64,000 bases of DNA, from NCBI RefSeq assembly GCF_026262505.1, contig NC_067205.1, positions 6,572,001 through 6,636,000 of the forward strand, in the 5' to 3' direction. Of this stretch, positions 28,079 through 39,208 are shown piece after piece. Positions within the stretch are counted from its first letter, which is position 1. Each line of letters opens with the position of its first letter. The position numbers and the translations under genes were made by a program. The notes under the pieces were generated by a model. That model searched no databases and was not told where the DNA came from. It saw nothing but the letters and a program-made list of their open reading frames with translations. Source of the stretch: Trichomonas vaginalis G3. Taxonomy: Eukaryota > Parabasalia > Trichomonadida > Trichomonadidae.

Positions 28079-29191
28079 ATGCAGCCAAATTCAAGATTAG
28101 GAATATCGAACTGGCCAAACAATCAAACATGGAAGTCACCTTCCCAAAAACAAAATTCACAGTCATATTTGAGCAAATCTTCAATGAATTATCCAAATAA
28201 TCAAATTTATTCAACTCCTATTAGTGCAGGTATCAAACAACAAAACAAAAATGCACAAAGTATCAGTCCACAGCCATACCTTCGTCAGAATATGAGATAT
28301 ACCTCTCAAAATGTCAGACCACTCTCAAATTCGACCCAAAAGCCACGCCAAGCGAATTTTTACAACGCATCAGGATCTAAAAATGGCAGCCCATCTAGAA
28401 ATCGTCCTGAGCATAGCGATCCAAAGGAAATTATTTCGTTAATTGAGAAAGCAAGGAAAATTCTCACAGAAGCTTCCGCGAGTCTTCACAATGATGACCA
28501 AATTAGTGAGAAGCCCATGCTTCCTGCTGTTCCAAACAGCTCAAAGACCCGCGAAATCAAAATTCCAGAAAATTCTGATACTAGCTCAACGATAAGCCAG
28601 AAAATATCAATAGAATTGAGTGATTCCGACTTTGAAGAAGAAGAAAGCGATTCTGACGATGATTTACAAGTAAATTCTTATACGAAGCCTTCTTACACTT
28701 CTCCGACATACTCTCGTAATCTTCTAAACCAGACAGAACAAAGATACAGAAGACCAGCCAGAGAAATGGTTCCAAGACCGAATATCGTCCAAAGATCTTT
28801 ATCTCGACCAGCCAATCAAGAAACTGCATCCGAAACAGCTTATTCATACGCACCATCGGAATATTCCGTTGCTTATTCTACAGAAAACTCGAATTATACC
28901 TATAATTCCGCTTATTCTGACAGAGACTACGAAACGAACAGCCAGTATTACACGGAAGGACCACTTTACTCAGAATCTCGGTCACAAATTACAGATTACG
29001 ATTATTCTACAGCAGTAACAGATTTCGGTACAGAGAATGCTTCTACATACGACTACTCTGTTTATACTGATAACCAGTCGTATACAGAGTCTGTTCAAGC
29101 TGCAGATACAAAAAATTTTTATTCATCTCAGGAACAAGCACAAAACTATTCTGATGATGAGTATAACTATTATAGTGATAACGAATATTAA
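28079..29191 (+). CDS. Disordered Ser/Tyr-rich protein
   Basis: 370 residues from the ATG at 28079; the frame can be read from a TTG slightly upstream, but ATG is the plausible start. The first third is Asn/Gln/Ser/Pro-rich, the middle has an acidic serine cluster (SDSDFEEEESDSDDD), and the last 110 residues are strikingly rich in Tyr, Ser and acidic residues, ending DDEYNYYSDNEY. No folded domain, signal or membrane segment is seen. It may be a phosphorylated, low-complexity scaffold. A protein of similar style lies at 61174-62400. Confidence 0.75.
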   Translation: MQPNSRLGISNWPNNQTWKSPSQKQNSQSYLSKSSMNYPNNQIYSTPISAGIKQQNKNAQSISPQPYLRQNMRYTSQNVRPLSNSTQKPRQANFYNASGSKNGSPSRNRPEHSDPKEIISLIEKARKILTEASASLHNDDQISEKPMLPAVPNSSKTREIKIPENSDTSSTISQKISIELSDSDFEEEESDSDDDLQVNSYTKPSYTSPTYSRNLLNQTEQRYRRPAREMVPRPNIVQRSLSRPANQETASETAYSYAPSEYSVAYSTENSNYTYNSAYSDRDYETNSQYYTEGPLYSESRSQITDYDYSTAVTDFGTENASTYDYSVYTDNQSYTESVQAADTKNFYSSQEQAQNYSDDEYNYYSDNEY

Positions 29192-29222
29192 TTGAATTTT
29201 GTTGTTTTGTCTAAGTTTGTTT

Positions 29223-29740
29223 GTATTTTTAATTTTTATTTTCGAATTTCCGAGTAAAACTATATAAATTATACTAATTTTGTTTTGTCTCAACTTTGTT
29301 CGTTATATATTTTGATATAAAGCATTCATTTCTTTGGTTTTTTAATTTTTATTTTCGAATTTCCGAGTAAAACTATATAAATTATACTAATTTTGTTTTG
29401 TCTCAACTTTGTTCGTTATATATTTTGATATAAAGCATTCATTTCTTTGGTTTTTTAATTTTTATTTTCGAATTTCCGAGTAAAACTATATAAATTATAC
29501 TAATTTTGTTTTATATCAACTTTTTTCGTTATATATTTTGATATAAAGCATTCATTTCTTTGGATTTTTAATTTTGATTTTTCGAAATTTCAATTAGAAC
29601 TTTATTAATTATACTAAATCTATTTCACATTATCGATATCTATTAGAATTTAACTCAAAATTTCTGTTTCTTCATATTTTCGTTGGAATTTTTAGAATTT
29701 TCATCTGAAACTATAAGTATTATACTAAATTTATGACAAT
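29223..29740. repeat. 113 bp tandem repeat, three good copies and two worn ones
   Basis: The unit contains TTCGAATTTCCGAGTAAAAC and AATTATACTAATTTTGTTTT. Copies one and two are virtually identical, the third is slightly changed (about 29449-29561), and two further copies (about 29570 and 29690) are clearly worn, so similarity falls off in one direction. It starts right after the stop of the disordered protein gene. No coding potential. Confidence 0.85.
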
Positions 29741-29960
29741 TTATCAATTCTTAGAGTACAGAAGTTGATAGGTGTCGTCAGAGGCCTGATATTTTTAATT
29801 GTCATTTATTTTGTACAAAATCGGTATTTTTCTGAGGCATTATCGGAATTTTAAGGTTACTCAAAAAATCATAAAAATTAAATATGTATAATACTTTCTA
29901 TCCATTTCAAACTAAAATTGTTTTTTTGTAAAACATTCAATTTTGTGACACAAATTTTAA

Positions 29961-30858
29961 ATGGCTCTAAAAAATTACAATGCTCTTAAGTATTTTCAAA
30001 AGAGTAATGGATGTAGGTTCCAAGCTTTATTTATCTGCAATCACCCGAGTTCAATAATATATCTATGTATTATGACTTTACTTATTCTTCCATTTTATTT
30101 TTATTCAGCAAAGATGATTCGAAGACTTAAATTTCAGCTCAGAAATCCATTCATACCAGGCCTGTTTTATTCAGTGACAAGCGGAGCCTATCATATTTGG
30201 TATTGGTACAATCAATATGTATTTTTTTCATAATCAGGATGATGATTTCTTTTTTCGGATTCAAGGAATTTGGGACAACATTGGAAGACTTGCATCTATC
30301 ATGCTGTTTCATCAAATAGCTTCATTTTTACTGACATTTGATATTAAATTTGCAAAATTCTTGAAATATTTCAATTACATATTCTTCCTAATATATACAG
30401 TACGCTTAGTTGGAAGCGTTGTCTATTCTTTCGATCGTAATTTACAATTTGGACGTAATTCTCCATTTTTTATGGATTATGGGATGGTTTATGAACTTTT
30501 ATATGGCTTTCAGGATATCTATTCCCTTATTCTACTCAATATTTGCTTTGTTTTATCAAATATCAAAGATTATGTTCCGAAGAAATTTATTAAGCCAATT
30601 TATGTCTCAATTTTTACATTTACTCTCGGATTATTTGTTCTTTCAGGTTTTGACTCTTTTTATGACAGTAAAGTTGTATTTCAATACCAATGGTTTGATC
30701 TAAACAAATTGAACAATATAAAACTGATTGTACAGCTCGCTGTAAACTTTACATGTGAAATTCCAATATTTGTTATTATTTGGATTATTTCTACAACTGA
30801 TTTTGATGAAGATCAAACAAATTCATCTATAATTTCCGATGCTGACTTAATTACTTGA
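29961..30858 (+). pseudogene. Seven-helix membrane protein with one frameshift
   Basis: Two overlapping frames form one gene. 29961-30233 gives 90 residues with a first membrane helix, and 30217-30858 gives 213 residues with about five to six more helices and a polar acidic end (DFDEDQTNSSIISDADLIT). The break is at a run of seven T at 30222-30228: with six T the first frame would pass straight into the second. The whole would be about 300 residues, resembling small seven-helix receptor-like proteins, but I cannot name the family. The frameshift could be real or a homopolymer sequencing error. Polinton B inserted about 130 bp after the stop. Confidence 0.65.
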
Positions 30859-30989
30859 TGTAAACTATATGACCATGTGTTTTTGTAATAAAATAAACCT
30901 ATTTTGTAAGAAAAATTTAGAATCCATAGATTTTTACACTTAAATCGAGTTTAGTGTTATATGAGTTATCAATTAACTTTAAATAAACA

Positions 30990-30995
30990 TGTATA
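30990..30995. repeat. Target-site duplication TGTATA, left of Polinton B
   Basis: TGTATA here is repeated at 55870-55875 on the other side. A 6 bp duplication is what Polinton integrases make. The neighbouring A and T runs leave a one-base uncertainty. Confidence 0.75.
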
Positions 30996-31065
30996 AAAAA
31001 AAAAAAAAAAAAAAAAAGTATTGGGGCTTCCAGGCACTTCGTGCCCTCTAGCCCCGAAGATGTTT
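30996..31065. repeat. Polinton B left terminal inverted repeat
   Basis: A run of about 22 A, then GTATTGGGGCTTCCAGGCAC and on to GAAGATGTTT. It pairs with 55795-55869. Confidence 0.9.
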
Positions 31066-31116
31066 TGTCACTTTTCTGTCACTTTTCAGGGGAAAAACAT
31101 TTTTATTAAATATAAA

Positions 31117-31939
31117 ATGAATTTTACAAAACCACCGCTACCCTTCTTTGGAAATAAGAGTAGATGTAAAGATATTCTATTGAGAGAACTTAAGAAACTA
31201 CCGAATGGTCTAACATTTGTAGATTTGTTCGGTGGAAGTTTCTATATATCTCATTTGTGCCATACTGTATTTCCTGACTCAAAGATTATATGCAATGACT
31301 TCGACAACTATATGAACCGTCTCAAACATATACCAGACACAAACAAAATATTGAGTGAGTTGAAAGAAAAGATACCTATAGGTAAGATGGAACGTATACC
31401 ATTAGATAAGAAAAATACTGTCAGAGAGGTTTTGAAAAAAGCAGAGTATATTGACTGGGATAGTATATCTGCTAGACTATTATATAGTGGTGCTATAAGA
31501 GTTCATGACATTGAAACACTTATGTCAAAAGTTTTATATCTTAACTATACAAAGGTTTTCAAAGAGAACATAGAAAAATATACTGAGGGTATAGAGTTTG
31601 TGAGATGTCGTTGGACAGAGTTGTATGAAAAATATAAAAACAAGGAAAATGTTTTCTTTATAGTAGACCCGCCGTTCTATAACACAATATGATTTTCAAT
31701 ACCAAGTAGACTGGACTTTGAGAGACTCTTTAGAAACTTTAGACGTTTTACATAACCATCCATGCTTTTACTTTACATCCGATAAAAGTGGTTTGGAAAG
31801 TGTCATGAGATGGTTAGAGGACATACATGACTATGAGTTTAGATACGATAAGATAGAATATGAGAGAGGTCCTATAAAACCGGAGAAAGTGTCATAACAA
31901 AGAAATTTTATTGGTAAGTAAATGTGGTTTGAAATAGGA
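31117..31939 (+). pseudogene. Polinton B: DNA adenine methyltransferase region, broken
   Basis: The same D12-class enzyme as in copy A, with PFFGNK, FVDLFGGS and DPPFYNT motifs. Broken here. Confidence 0.8.
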
Positions 31940-32053
31940 CTACTTGTTTTAGGTTTTTTCCATTGTGTCATTTACTTATTTGACGTGGCAGAAAGATATA
32001 GAGAATATGAAGATGAACCAATGCCTGCAAATGTTCAGCATATGTACTCGTAA
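31922..32053 (+). CDS. Polinton B: 43-residue single-helix membrane protein
   Basis: Conserved counterpart of copy A 6744-6875, differing by one residue near the end. One hydrophobic helix and an acidic tail. Function unknown. Confidence 0.6.
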   Translation: MWFEIGLLVLGFFHCVIYLFDVAERYREYEDEPMPANVQHMYS

Positions 32054-32076
32054 GAGATATTTTTATCTAATATTAA

Positions 32077-32440
32077 ATGGACGCACAGAACTTAGCGAAT
32101 GCACAGCAAACCTGGACAACCAAACCCAGAGAATATTCCAAATGAAGTTAGAATACAAACTGCAATGGCAAACTATGGTCAAGTGCCAACAGATGTACAA
32201 ATGCAAACTGCCATGTCAAATGACGCTGCGTTAGGCTTACCACCATGGTATGCAAATATGAGATGGAAAGAGTTTTATACAAACCCTGAAGTGGGATATA
32301 AACAACTCTATGCAGATGACGCGAACACAGGAGTTGACCCAGAGTATGTTTTCTACCAGAGGAGAAATAGAATGTATGAGCTCCAGTTAAAAAATGCAAT
32401 GGAACTCAGAAGGAAACGTAAGAGACTAGGCGGACATTAG
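32077..32440 (+). pseudogene. Polinton B: conserved 120-residue-type protein, broken
   Basis: Counterpart of copy A 6358-6720, with the same basic end (RRKRKRLGGH). Broken. Confidence 0.65.
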
Positions 32441-32458
32441 ATTTTTACATATAGTAAA

Positions 32459-32701
32459 ATGGGTTTCTTTGGAAGAATAGGAAACTTCTTTCGAAATGTT
32501 GGAAGAGGTATATGGAATGGAATAAAAACCGTAGGAAGAGGAATTTGGAACGGAGTCAAAAATATTGGCAAAAGAGTAGGTCAGTTCGTTGGTATTATAC
32601 CTAAAGACCCTGAACCAGAAGAACAAGCTCCTGTTATACAACAGCCTGAACCTGCACCACAGTCTAGTTGGCAACCAAATCCAACACCTCAACCGTATTA
32701 A
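32459..32701 (+). CDS. Polinton B: 80-residue amphipathic basic protein
   Basis: Counterpart of copy A 6097-6339 with one residue difference seen (KTV for KSV). Two GIWNG modules and a Pro-rich tail. It ends 4 bp from the end of the convergent 282-residue gene. Confidence 0.65.
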   Translation: MGFFGRIGNFFRNVGRGIWNGIKTVGRGIWNGVKNIGKRVGQFVGIIPKDPEPEEQAPVIQQPEPAPQSSWQPNPTPQPY

Positions 32702-32705
32702 AAAA

Positions 32706-33554
32706 TTATATTTTTACCGTTCGATAGTAGTTGTATATGAAACTAAGTTCTAAGTAAAACGCATGGTATAATGGAACTATTCTCTTTCTTCCATCTGTTG
32801 TAAACCATACTTGAAAGTCTGAAATACTTCCACTCGGTGGTTCATATAGCTTTGTAGGTTTTTCGTAAAAGTCATTTGCCAAGCATAAAAAAGAGTTTTG
32901 TGCACCAGAAAATGAAGCATGAACTATAATAGCATCTGAGTCGAAAACATTTTCATATGTTCCATTAGGGTTTTCGACTTCATAAAAGTTCGGGTGTACT
33001 GGATATTCTGCTGGCTGATTTAACATCCTCAAAAATCTATACCATGCCAAGTTGTTATATTTTGTAGAAATATAAACGTCTTCTCCAAGGTCTTCTATTC
33101 TATTGATTTTAACAGTTGCATTTTTCCTGTCATATAAAATATCGAGATGGTACTCTCCTTCGTCAATGTTGTACTGTTTTGCATATTCGAGATAGATATC
33201 GTTTATTTTTTCTTGAAAAGCTTGAAGAGTTGTTTCTAAGTTTACAAGCAAACTAACTTGTAAAAGTTTTCCCTGTTCAAATTTCTCATACGTACGTTTT
33301 TCTTTGTTATAGTATCGAATTTCAAAAGCGACCGTAAATGGGAAACCATGTATGGCTTCTGAAATGAACTTCATTCTACGAAAGCCAATAGCTTTTGTGA
33401 CGGATGGGTCTCTTAACCATCTTAGTGGGTAGTCAAAACGATAGCCATCATGCTTTACGGTCTCTGTCTCAAACTTTTGACCGACATTCGTAAAAAGTTC
33501 ATCTAATGGTTTAGTTGTAGCAACTCTTGAATTTTCTTTTTCTATTGAAAGCAT
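32706..33554 (-). CDS. Polinton B: conserved 282-residue protein
   Basis: Nearly identical to copy A 5244-6092 and a paralogue of 39209-40069 in the same element. Its start is 18 bp from the divergent fibre gene start, so both are probably controlled together. Function unknown. Confidence 0.75.
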   Translation of the reverse strand: MLSIEKENSRVATTKPLDELFTNVGQKFETETVKHDGYRFDYPLRWLRDPSVTKAIGFRRMKFISEAIHGFPFTVAFEIRYYNKEKRTYEKFEQGKLLQVSLLVNLETTLQAFQEKINDIYLEYAKQYNIDEGEYHLDILYDRKNATVKINRIEDLGEDVYISTKYNNLAWYRFLRMLNQPAEYPVHPNFYEVENPNGTYENVFDSDAIIVHASFSGAQNSFLCLANDFYEKPTKLYEPPSGSISDFQVWFTTDGRKRIVPLYHAFYLELSFIYNYYRTVKI

Positions 33555-33572
33555 ATTTTATCTAGAATAAAA

Positions 33573-34816
33573 ATGTCGAAAGAAACAGCGTCTATGAGAG
33601 AAATACAACACAACCGACAACTCATTTTGCAAGCTCTAAATAAGAACACAACAAACTTTTCAAACTATTCTAAGATATCTGAGTCATTGAAAGAAGGAAA
33701 CTTAAAACTGACATTAAACCCATTGACAGACGAGTTTCTGTTTCAAGACAGTAAGAACCATACTGTTTGTATAAATCCAACAAAAAGAACTTTAAACGAG
33801 AAACCTATAGATGAACTTCTTTTGAAGGCAGATATTGACAACAAAGCTGACAAAGCGTATGTAGATGCAACAAGAGACTATATTCTCGCATGGACAGATA
33901 GAACATACCCACAAAAACATCATACACATAACATCTATGACGTAGATGAACTTCAAGAAATGTTAGATGACAAAGCGGATAAAACATATGTTGACAATAA
34001 AATGTCAAGTGAAGTGACAAGAGCTGACAAAGAATATTCTAAAAAGACTCATACACATACCATTGCAAATATTACAAACTTACAAGAAACCTTAAACAAG
34101 AAAAGTGACGTTGGACATACACACGATTTCTTCGCAACTGTTGGTATAGAAAATATTGCAGGAACGGTTGAAGAACCTGATGGAACTGGTGGGGATGTAT
34201 TAAATTGGAAACCTCCTAACTTTCCACAAGGTTTAACATCGGAGGATGACATAACATCGGATAAAGACATTAAATGTAGAAATGTCTATGTCATGGAGGA
34301 TGAAAACAAAGTTAAATTCACTGCTCAAGATTTATATGATAAAAAAGCTGACAAAACAGAGCTTCAAACATTAAAGATTGAAATACTTCAAACACTATAT
34401 CCTATAGGTTCTATTTACACGTCAATGAACTCTACCAAACCAGAAGTAGTACTTGGTTTTGGAACTTGGACTCAAATAGTCGACAGGTTTTTGTATTGTG
34501 CAAACTCTTCAAAGGAAACAGGTGGAAGTAAAACGATTTCAGGTGCAAATTTACCTGCGCACAGTCACTACATAGATTTAAGTACATCTCAAGCAGGTTG
34601 GCATAAGCATAGATTTTGGGATTGGTCAGCAATGAAAAAAGGTAAAGGATATGATGTTAAAGACGACGTTCAGTTTGCTATAAATTGTTTCTGGGGTAGC
34701 ACACAGGGAGAAGGAAACCATACACATCGCGTTTCAGGGTATACGCAAACAACGGACAAAGTAAAGACTACATGCCACCTTACATGACAGTTTACGCATG
34801 GTATAGAATTGCTTAG
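33573..34816 (+). pseudogene. Polinton B: phage-like tail-fibre/collar protein region, broken
   Basis: Same fibre as in copy A: N-terminal anchor part, shaft with ADKTYVDNKM-type and HTHTIANITNL modules, and a collar-like tip with YPIGSIYTSMN, SHYIDLS and GNHTHRVSGY. The shaft here has only one to two of the 22-residue modules. Broken near its end. Confidence 0.75.
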
Positions 34817-35771
34817 TCGTCATTTTCAACTTCTTTAGCATATTCGTCAGGAGTTGTCTTATATTTGTTAGGAACTGTCTTTGAAAGTATACCACCTTGA
34901 ACTTAAAGTTTGAAACGAGGTCTGACAATAGTAGTTTTATCTTCTGCTTGCAGTCTGTACATTTTGCCATGTTTGCCTAAAACTTCATAATATTCTCTTG
35001 TATACTTTCTTCTATTTTTACGAACACGAATGTGAGTACCTGTCGAGTTCCCATTGTTGTCATAGTCAATAGTATTTTCATATGGGTCGCGTTTAGGTAT
35101 TTCTATTTTTACTTTGTCACCTTTCTTAAGTTTGAAGCCTGGCATTCTTTCTTGTTTGTCTCTTTTGACTAAACTATTAAATATATAGTCTTTCTCTAAG
35201 TCAGGGTTGTTTTTCATTTCTTCGGGGGAGTGGTTTCCCAAACCTTTTTGTTTACGGTTATTGTAAATATTTAAAACTTGTCTCATCTTTGCCATGGAGA
35301 AGTGTCTATACTTGTCGTCATATGACATTTCATCTACCTCACCTTGTGGTTGGTTTAAGTCTCTTAAGATTTTTATACAACTGTCAATGACACCAAGAGC
35401 AGAATGGTTTTGGTCGACAATGAAATATTGGTTTACATTTTTTGAACGCAGATAGTTTTTAATATCGTCTGATTTGATTTGAAAGAACTTTCACAGTCAG
35501 ATGTCAGTTTTGTTGGATGGTATTTGTCAACGAATATTGTCAAAGCAGTTTTCACATCTAAAATATTTTTGGACCATAATGGTATGGCTTCACAGTATCT
35601 TGTGTTTTGACCGACAAATATTAGCCAGTATGGTGGTCCATCTTCTCTATACTCGGAATGTTTTCCAAGATATCCATAAACCAAGCATTTGGTGTTGAAC
35701 TAAAGATTTTTACCATGAGTGCTTTCTTTGTTGCTTAGAAACATACGGGTCCTTGTTTGAATTCGTCATTT
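34814..35771 (-). pseudogene. Polinton B: integrase region, broken
   Basis: Retrovirus-like integrase with YWLIFVGQNTRYCEAIPLWS and TSDCESSFKS in the core, and a Lys/Arg-rich tail. Broken in several places. Tail to tail with the fibre gene. Confidence 0.8.
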
Positions 35772-35785
35772 TTAACCCATAAGAA

Positions 35786-36187
35786 ATGGGTTTATTTGGC
35801 GCAATAGCAGGAGTCGCATCTAGATTTTTGCCAGCAGTGGGAACACTAGCCAGAGGTGCATTTGGAATTGGAAGGAAGATTTTGAGTACATTAGGTATAC
35901 TGAAAGAGAAAGCACAACCTATTATACAAACTGTACAGAAAGGTTGGGATGTAGCACGAGATGCAGCAAATCTTATTCCAAATCCTGAAACAAGAGGAAA
36001 AGTTCAAGGATGGATGGACAATGTAGGAAGACAAGCAGGAAACTACTATAACAAAGCAAATGACTACTATAACCAAGCAGGACACTACATGGACCAAGGT
36101 GAAAGATTCTTTAACAGAGGATATAACCATGCACAACAGTGGGTAAACAACAACCAACCTCAACCGCCTCAAACGTGGGGAATGTAA
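35786..36187 (+). CDS. Polinton B: 133-residue virion-type protein
   Basis: Starts MGLFGAIAGVASRFLPAVG, an amphipathic glycine/alanine-rich front, followed by Asn/Gln/Tyr-rich helical repeats (YYNKANDYYNQAGHY) and a Pro/Gln end. Resembles small internal virion proteins such as adenovirus pVI in style only; no firm homology. Confidence 0.6.
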   Translation: MGLFGAIAGVASRFLPAVGTLARGAFGIGRKILSTLGILKEKAQPIIQTVQKGWDVARDAANLIPNPETRGKVQGWMDNVGRQAGNYYNKANDYYNQAGHYMDQGERFFNRGYNHAQQWVNNNQPQPPQTWGM

Positions 36188-36206
36188 AATTTTTTACTGA
36201 GATGAA

Positions 36207-36362
36207 ATGAACAATACAGCATTGAGACAAATGGGCTCAAGATGGCTTTGTCGGCTTCCAGCAGTTACACAACCACGTGTTTGTCAAGTTCTTCCTATAC
36301 CTCAAGAAGTTTTAGACCGACTTAAAAAACCTAAACAACCAGTTGAAAACAAAACAAACTAA
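36207..36362 (+). CDS. Polinton B: conserved 51-residue protein
   Basis: Starts MNNTALRQMGSRWLCRLP; counterpart of copy A 1960-2115. It is preceded by TTTTTTACTGAGATGAA directly before the ATG, the same leader as the next gene. Confidence 0.6.
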   Translation: MNNTALRQMGSRWLCRLPAVTQPRVCQVLPIPQEVLDRLKKPKQPVENKTN

Positions 36363-36381
36363 AATTTTTTACTGAGATGAA

Positions 36382-36966
36382 ATGACCGAAGAAGTTGAAA
36401 CGGTAGATTTGACACCACAAACAAAAAGTTCAGAACCATTGTCAAAACCTGTCAAAGAACTTACAGATGAAGAGAAAAATTCAATAATAGAAAGTGTGAG
36501 GTCTGGAAATACAAACTCTAACTACAAAGTCACTTTTCATAAAAATGGAACGGCTAGTATCTCAAAAAAGAAACAGACTCTCACAAATAAAATATTGAAG
36601 TCTGAAGGAACTAAAGAGACAACAGATGGAAAAGTTTACTTCACTGACCAACAGTTCATTATAGAACATCTCATTGACTTAGAGTCGAAATATTCTAAAC
36701 TTTACAACAAACACAAAAAGTTGAAAGGAAAACAGAAACAAATGGCATATGACATTTATGAAGATGTTAACGACACAACCATACCAGCAAGTGAAGTAAA
36801 GTCAGATGAACCGAAAAGTGACGAAAAACCAATAGAAGAAGAAAAACCAAAAACTGAAGATAAACCAAAACCAAAGGTTAGTTTCAATACTAAACCAAGT
36901 CAACCTTCATTAGCTGGTATGGGTTGGCGTCAAAGACTTTTGGCAGCGGGTGGTTACGTAAAGTAA
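36382..36966 (+). CDS. Polinton B: conserved 194-residue protein
   Basis: Counterpart of copy A 1357-1941. Hydrophilic, with a Lys/Glu/Pro stretch and the end GMGWRQRLLAAGGYVK. Function unknown. Confidence 0.7.
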   Translation: MTEEVETVDLTPQTKSSEPLSKPVKELTDEEKNSIIESVRSGNTNSNYKVTFHKNGTASISKKKQTLTNKILKSEGTKETTDGKVYFTDQQFIIEHLIDLESKYSKLYNKHKKLKGKQKQMAYDIYEDVNDTTIPASEVKSDEPKSDEKPIEEEKPKTEDKPKPKVSFNTKPSQPSLAGMGWRQRLLAAGGYVK

Positions 36967-36995
36967 AGAAAAAACATTTTTTTATTTTTATAAAA

Positions 36996-39149
36996 ATGCC
37001 CCCGTATAGAATGGATAGAAAATCTGCTAGAATAAAAGCAGAGTTAGAAAGATATGGTTGGAGAGTTTCAAAGAAGTTTAAATATAGGAAGGGAAAGCCA
37101 ATAAAAGTCTATGACAAACTGTCTGATCTGACCTATGAGATGGACTTAGAAACAGCGCGCGCCAACTATCCAAACAGACTTGAGAGGTTAGAAGAAGAAC
37201 GTCTTATGGACATGCCTTTCGATGTTACTGAGCCACAGGTTGAAGGACACGACGGCTTTGCCAGATTCTACTGGAAACATAACGAACAATTGAATCCTTT
37301 GAGGAGGAAAAAAGGAAAAGGTGAAGACGCACATGCTCCCATGGAAAGAACAAGATATGCATATGAGAAGTATCGCGAAGTTCGAAGTAAAATTACATCT
37401 GGTCGAACCTTTACAGTAAACTTTGAAGAAGGAAAGAACAAAGAAGGCTTCATGGGTGTACTTGCTGCAATTCAAGACGGAAATAAGAAAGGATACAATC
37501 TCAGACTAACCGTAACAGATTTAGATGGTCATATATACTACTCACATGGCAATGTCACAACAGCCGCACAACTTCTTGACGCTTTCAAGACTACAAAGAG
37601 AGAACAAATGTTTGACTCCGACTCAGATATTTTGAATGCAATTGAAGGAATTGCAAGCGTGAAGTTCGAATGGTTACAACCTAACCCTCAAGCAGTCAGA
37701 CAACATGCTGGGTATTTCCCGTTCAGAAATAAGTCTGACATTAACCTGACAAGGTATGGAATTTACAATTCAATTGAAACAATTGTCAATGAACCTTGTA
37801 TTCTTACATGTCTCAGGAACTCTGGTCTTGTTACAGATGAGAAGATGAAGTATCTTGAGTCATGTGTGAAAACAAGGTACATTCTCAGAAGTCAATTGTC
37901 AAAGATTGCACCGTTGGCAAATGTGAATATCCGAGTCAACATTCCGACTGAGAAAGGTTCTTCACATGATGACTATGTTGTTGACTTCAAATTGCCATGG
38001 TTGAAGATTGTACTTGTCCACAACCACTTCATGTTGAACGAAAGTCTTACAAACCCATTGTTCGGAAAAGGCAAGTGCAACATTGTCAGAGCTGTTAACA
38101 TTCTTTTCGAGAAAGGTTTGTTGGAACCAATTCCAGATGACAAGCTGACAGAAACTTTTGTACCAAAAGACGAAACAAACTTTTCATTGTTAGCAAGACC
38201 AAAAGTTGTTCCAGACAAAGTTATAGCACAAAAGAAGTACACAATTCCACAAGGAGTTGGATTGTTCGGATACCAACCTGAACCAGAAGAACTTCCAATG
38301 AGGTTGCAAGAACTTCAAGATGCTATAAACAAACTTCCATTGAGACATCCGATTGACGTCAAATTGTATTGGAGAGCTTCTGAGTTAGGTCAGAAAATTT
38401 TATATGAAACAGGTTGCTTTGACGATGTTTATGAGATAACAGGCGAGGTTTCTCAAAAGATAAGAGACTCACTTGAATTTCCACGAACTGGTCCGATTGG
38501 ATGCGACAAGTTCGACTCATATGAAAAGATATACTATGTCGACCTTAACGCTGCGTACATGAGGTTCGTCCAATATATCCCGACTGGAATTCCAAACGAA
38601 GACGGTGACTTCCCGGGAAGGAACTATACAGTTGGAAAAGTCATACAACAAATGTATGATATTAGGAAAGCTTCAAACCCCAAACTTGCAATGACAATCA
38701 AATTGCTTATGAATTCGACATGGGGGTATTCCATTAAAAAACCTCAAAAGATGAAGAGTAAACACTATGAGAAGGTCGACAACTTTGTTGAAAGGTTCTC
38801 CCCTTTTGTTTTGAAATACGAGTTCACCGAAGGTCAAGGTGGCTTAGTAACCACAGTAAAACCTATTGTCGAACATTGGTCTTATCCTCAGTTCGCAAAG
38901 GCAGTCCTTGACAACTACAACAAATTTTTCTCAGAGGTTAAATCCAAAGTGAAGGTATACTATGAGAACATTGACGCACTCATGACGAACGAGGAAGGCT
39001 ATAACAAACTCATTGAAATGGGTTTAGTCGGTGAGAAAATGGGCTGTTTTAAGCTAGACAAGGTATTTTCCGAAGTTCATGTCCTCTCCAAACGTAAGTA
39101 CTGGGGTGTTAAAGAAGATGGTGAAATAGTTAAACATTGCATGAAATAG
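36996..39149 (+). pseudogene. Polinton B: protein-primed family B DNA polymerase region, broken
   Basis: Starts MPPYRMDRKSARIKAELERY. Motif A-type YYVDLNAAYMRF and motif B-type KLLMNSTWGYSIKKP identify a Polinton/adenovirus-class family B DNA polymerase, which copies the element from protein-primed ends. Broken and shorter than the family's usual length. Confidence 0.85.
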
Positions 39150-39208
39150 TTAAACATTGCATACCATTTTAAAACGTTTTTAAAACAGTATATTTTTACA
39201 TATATAAA

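Noticed and set aside
30200-30250. An intron joining the two halves of the seven-helix gene
   Set aside because: The frames overlap, and no GTATGT or ACTAACACACAG splice signals are present.
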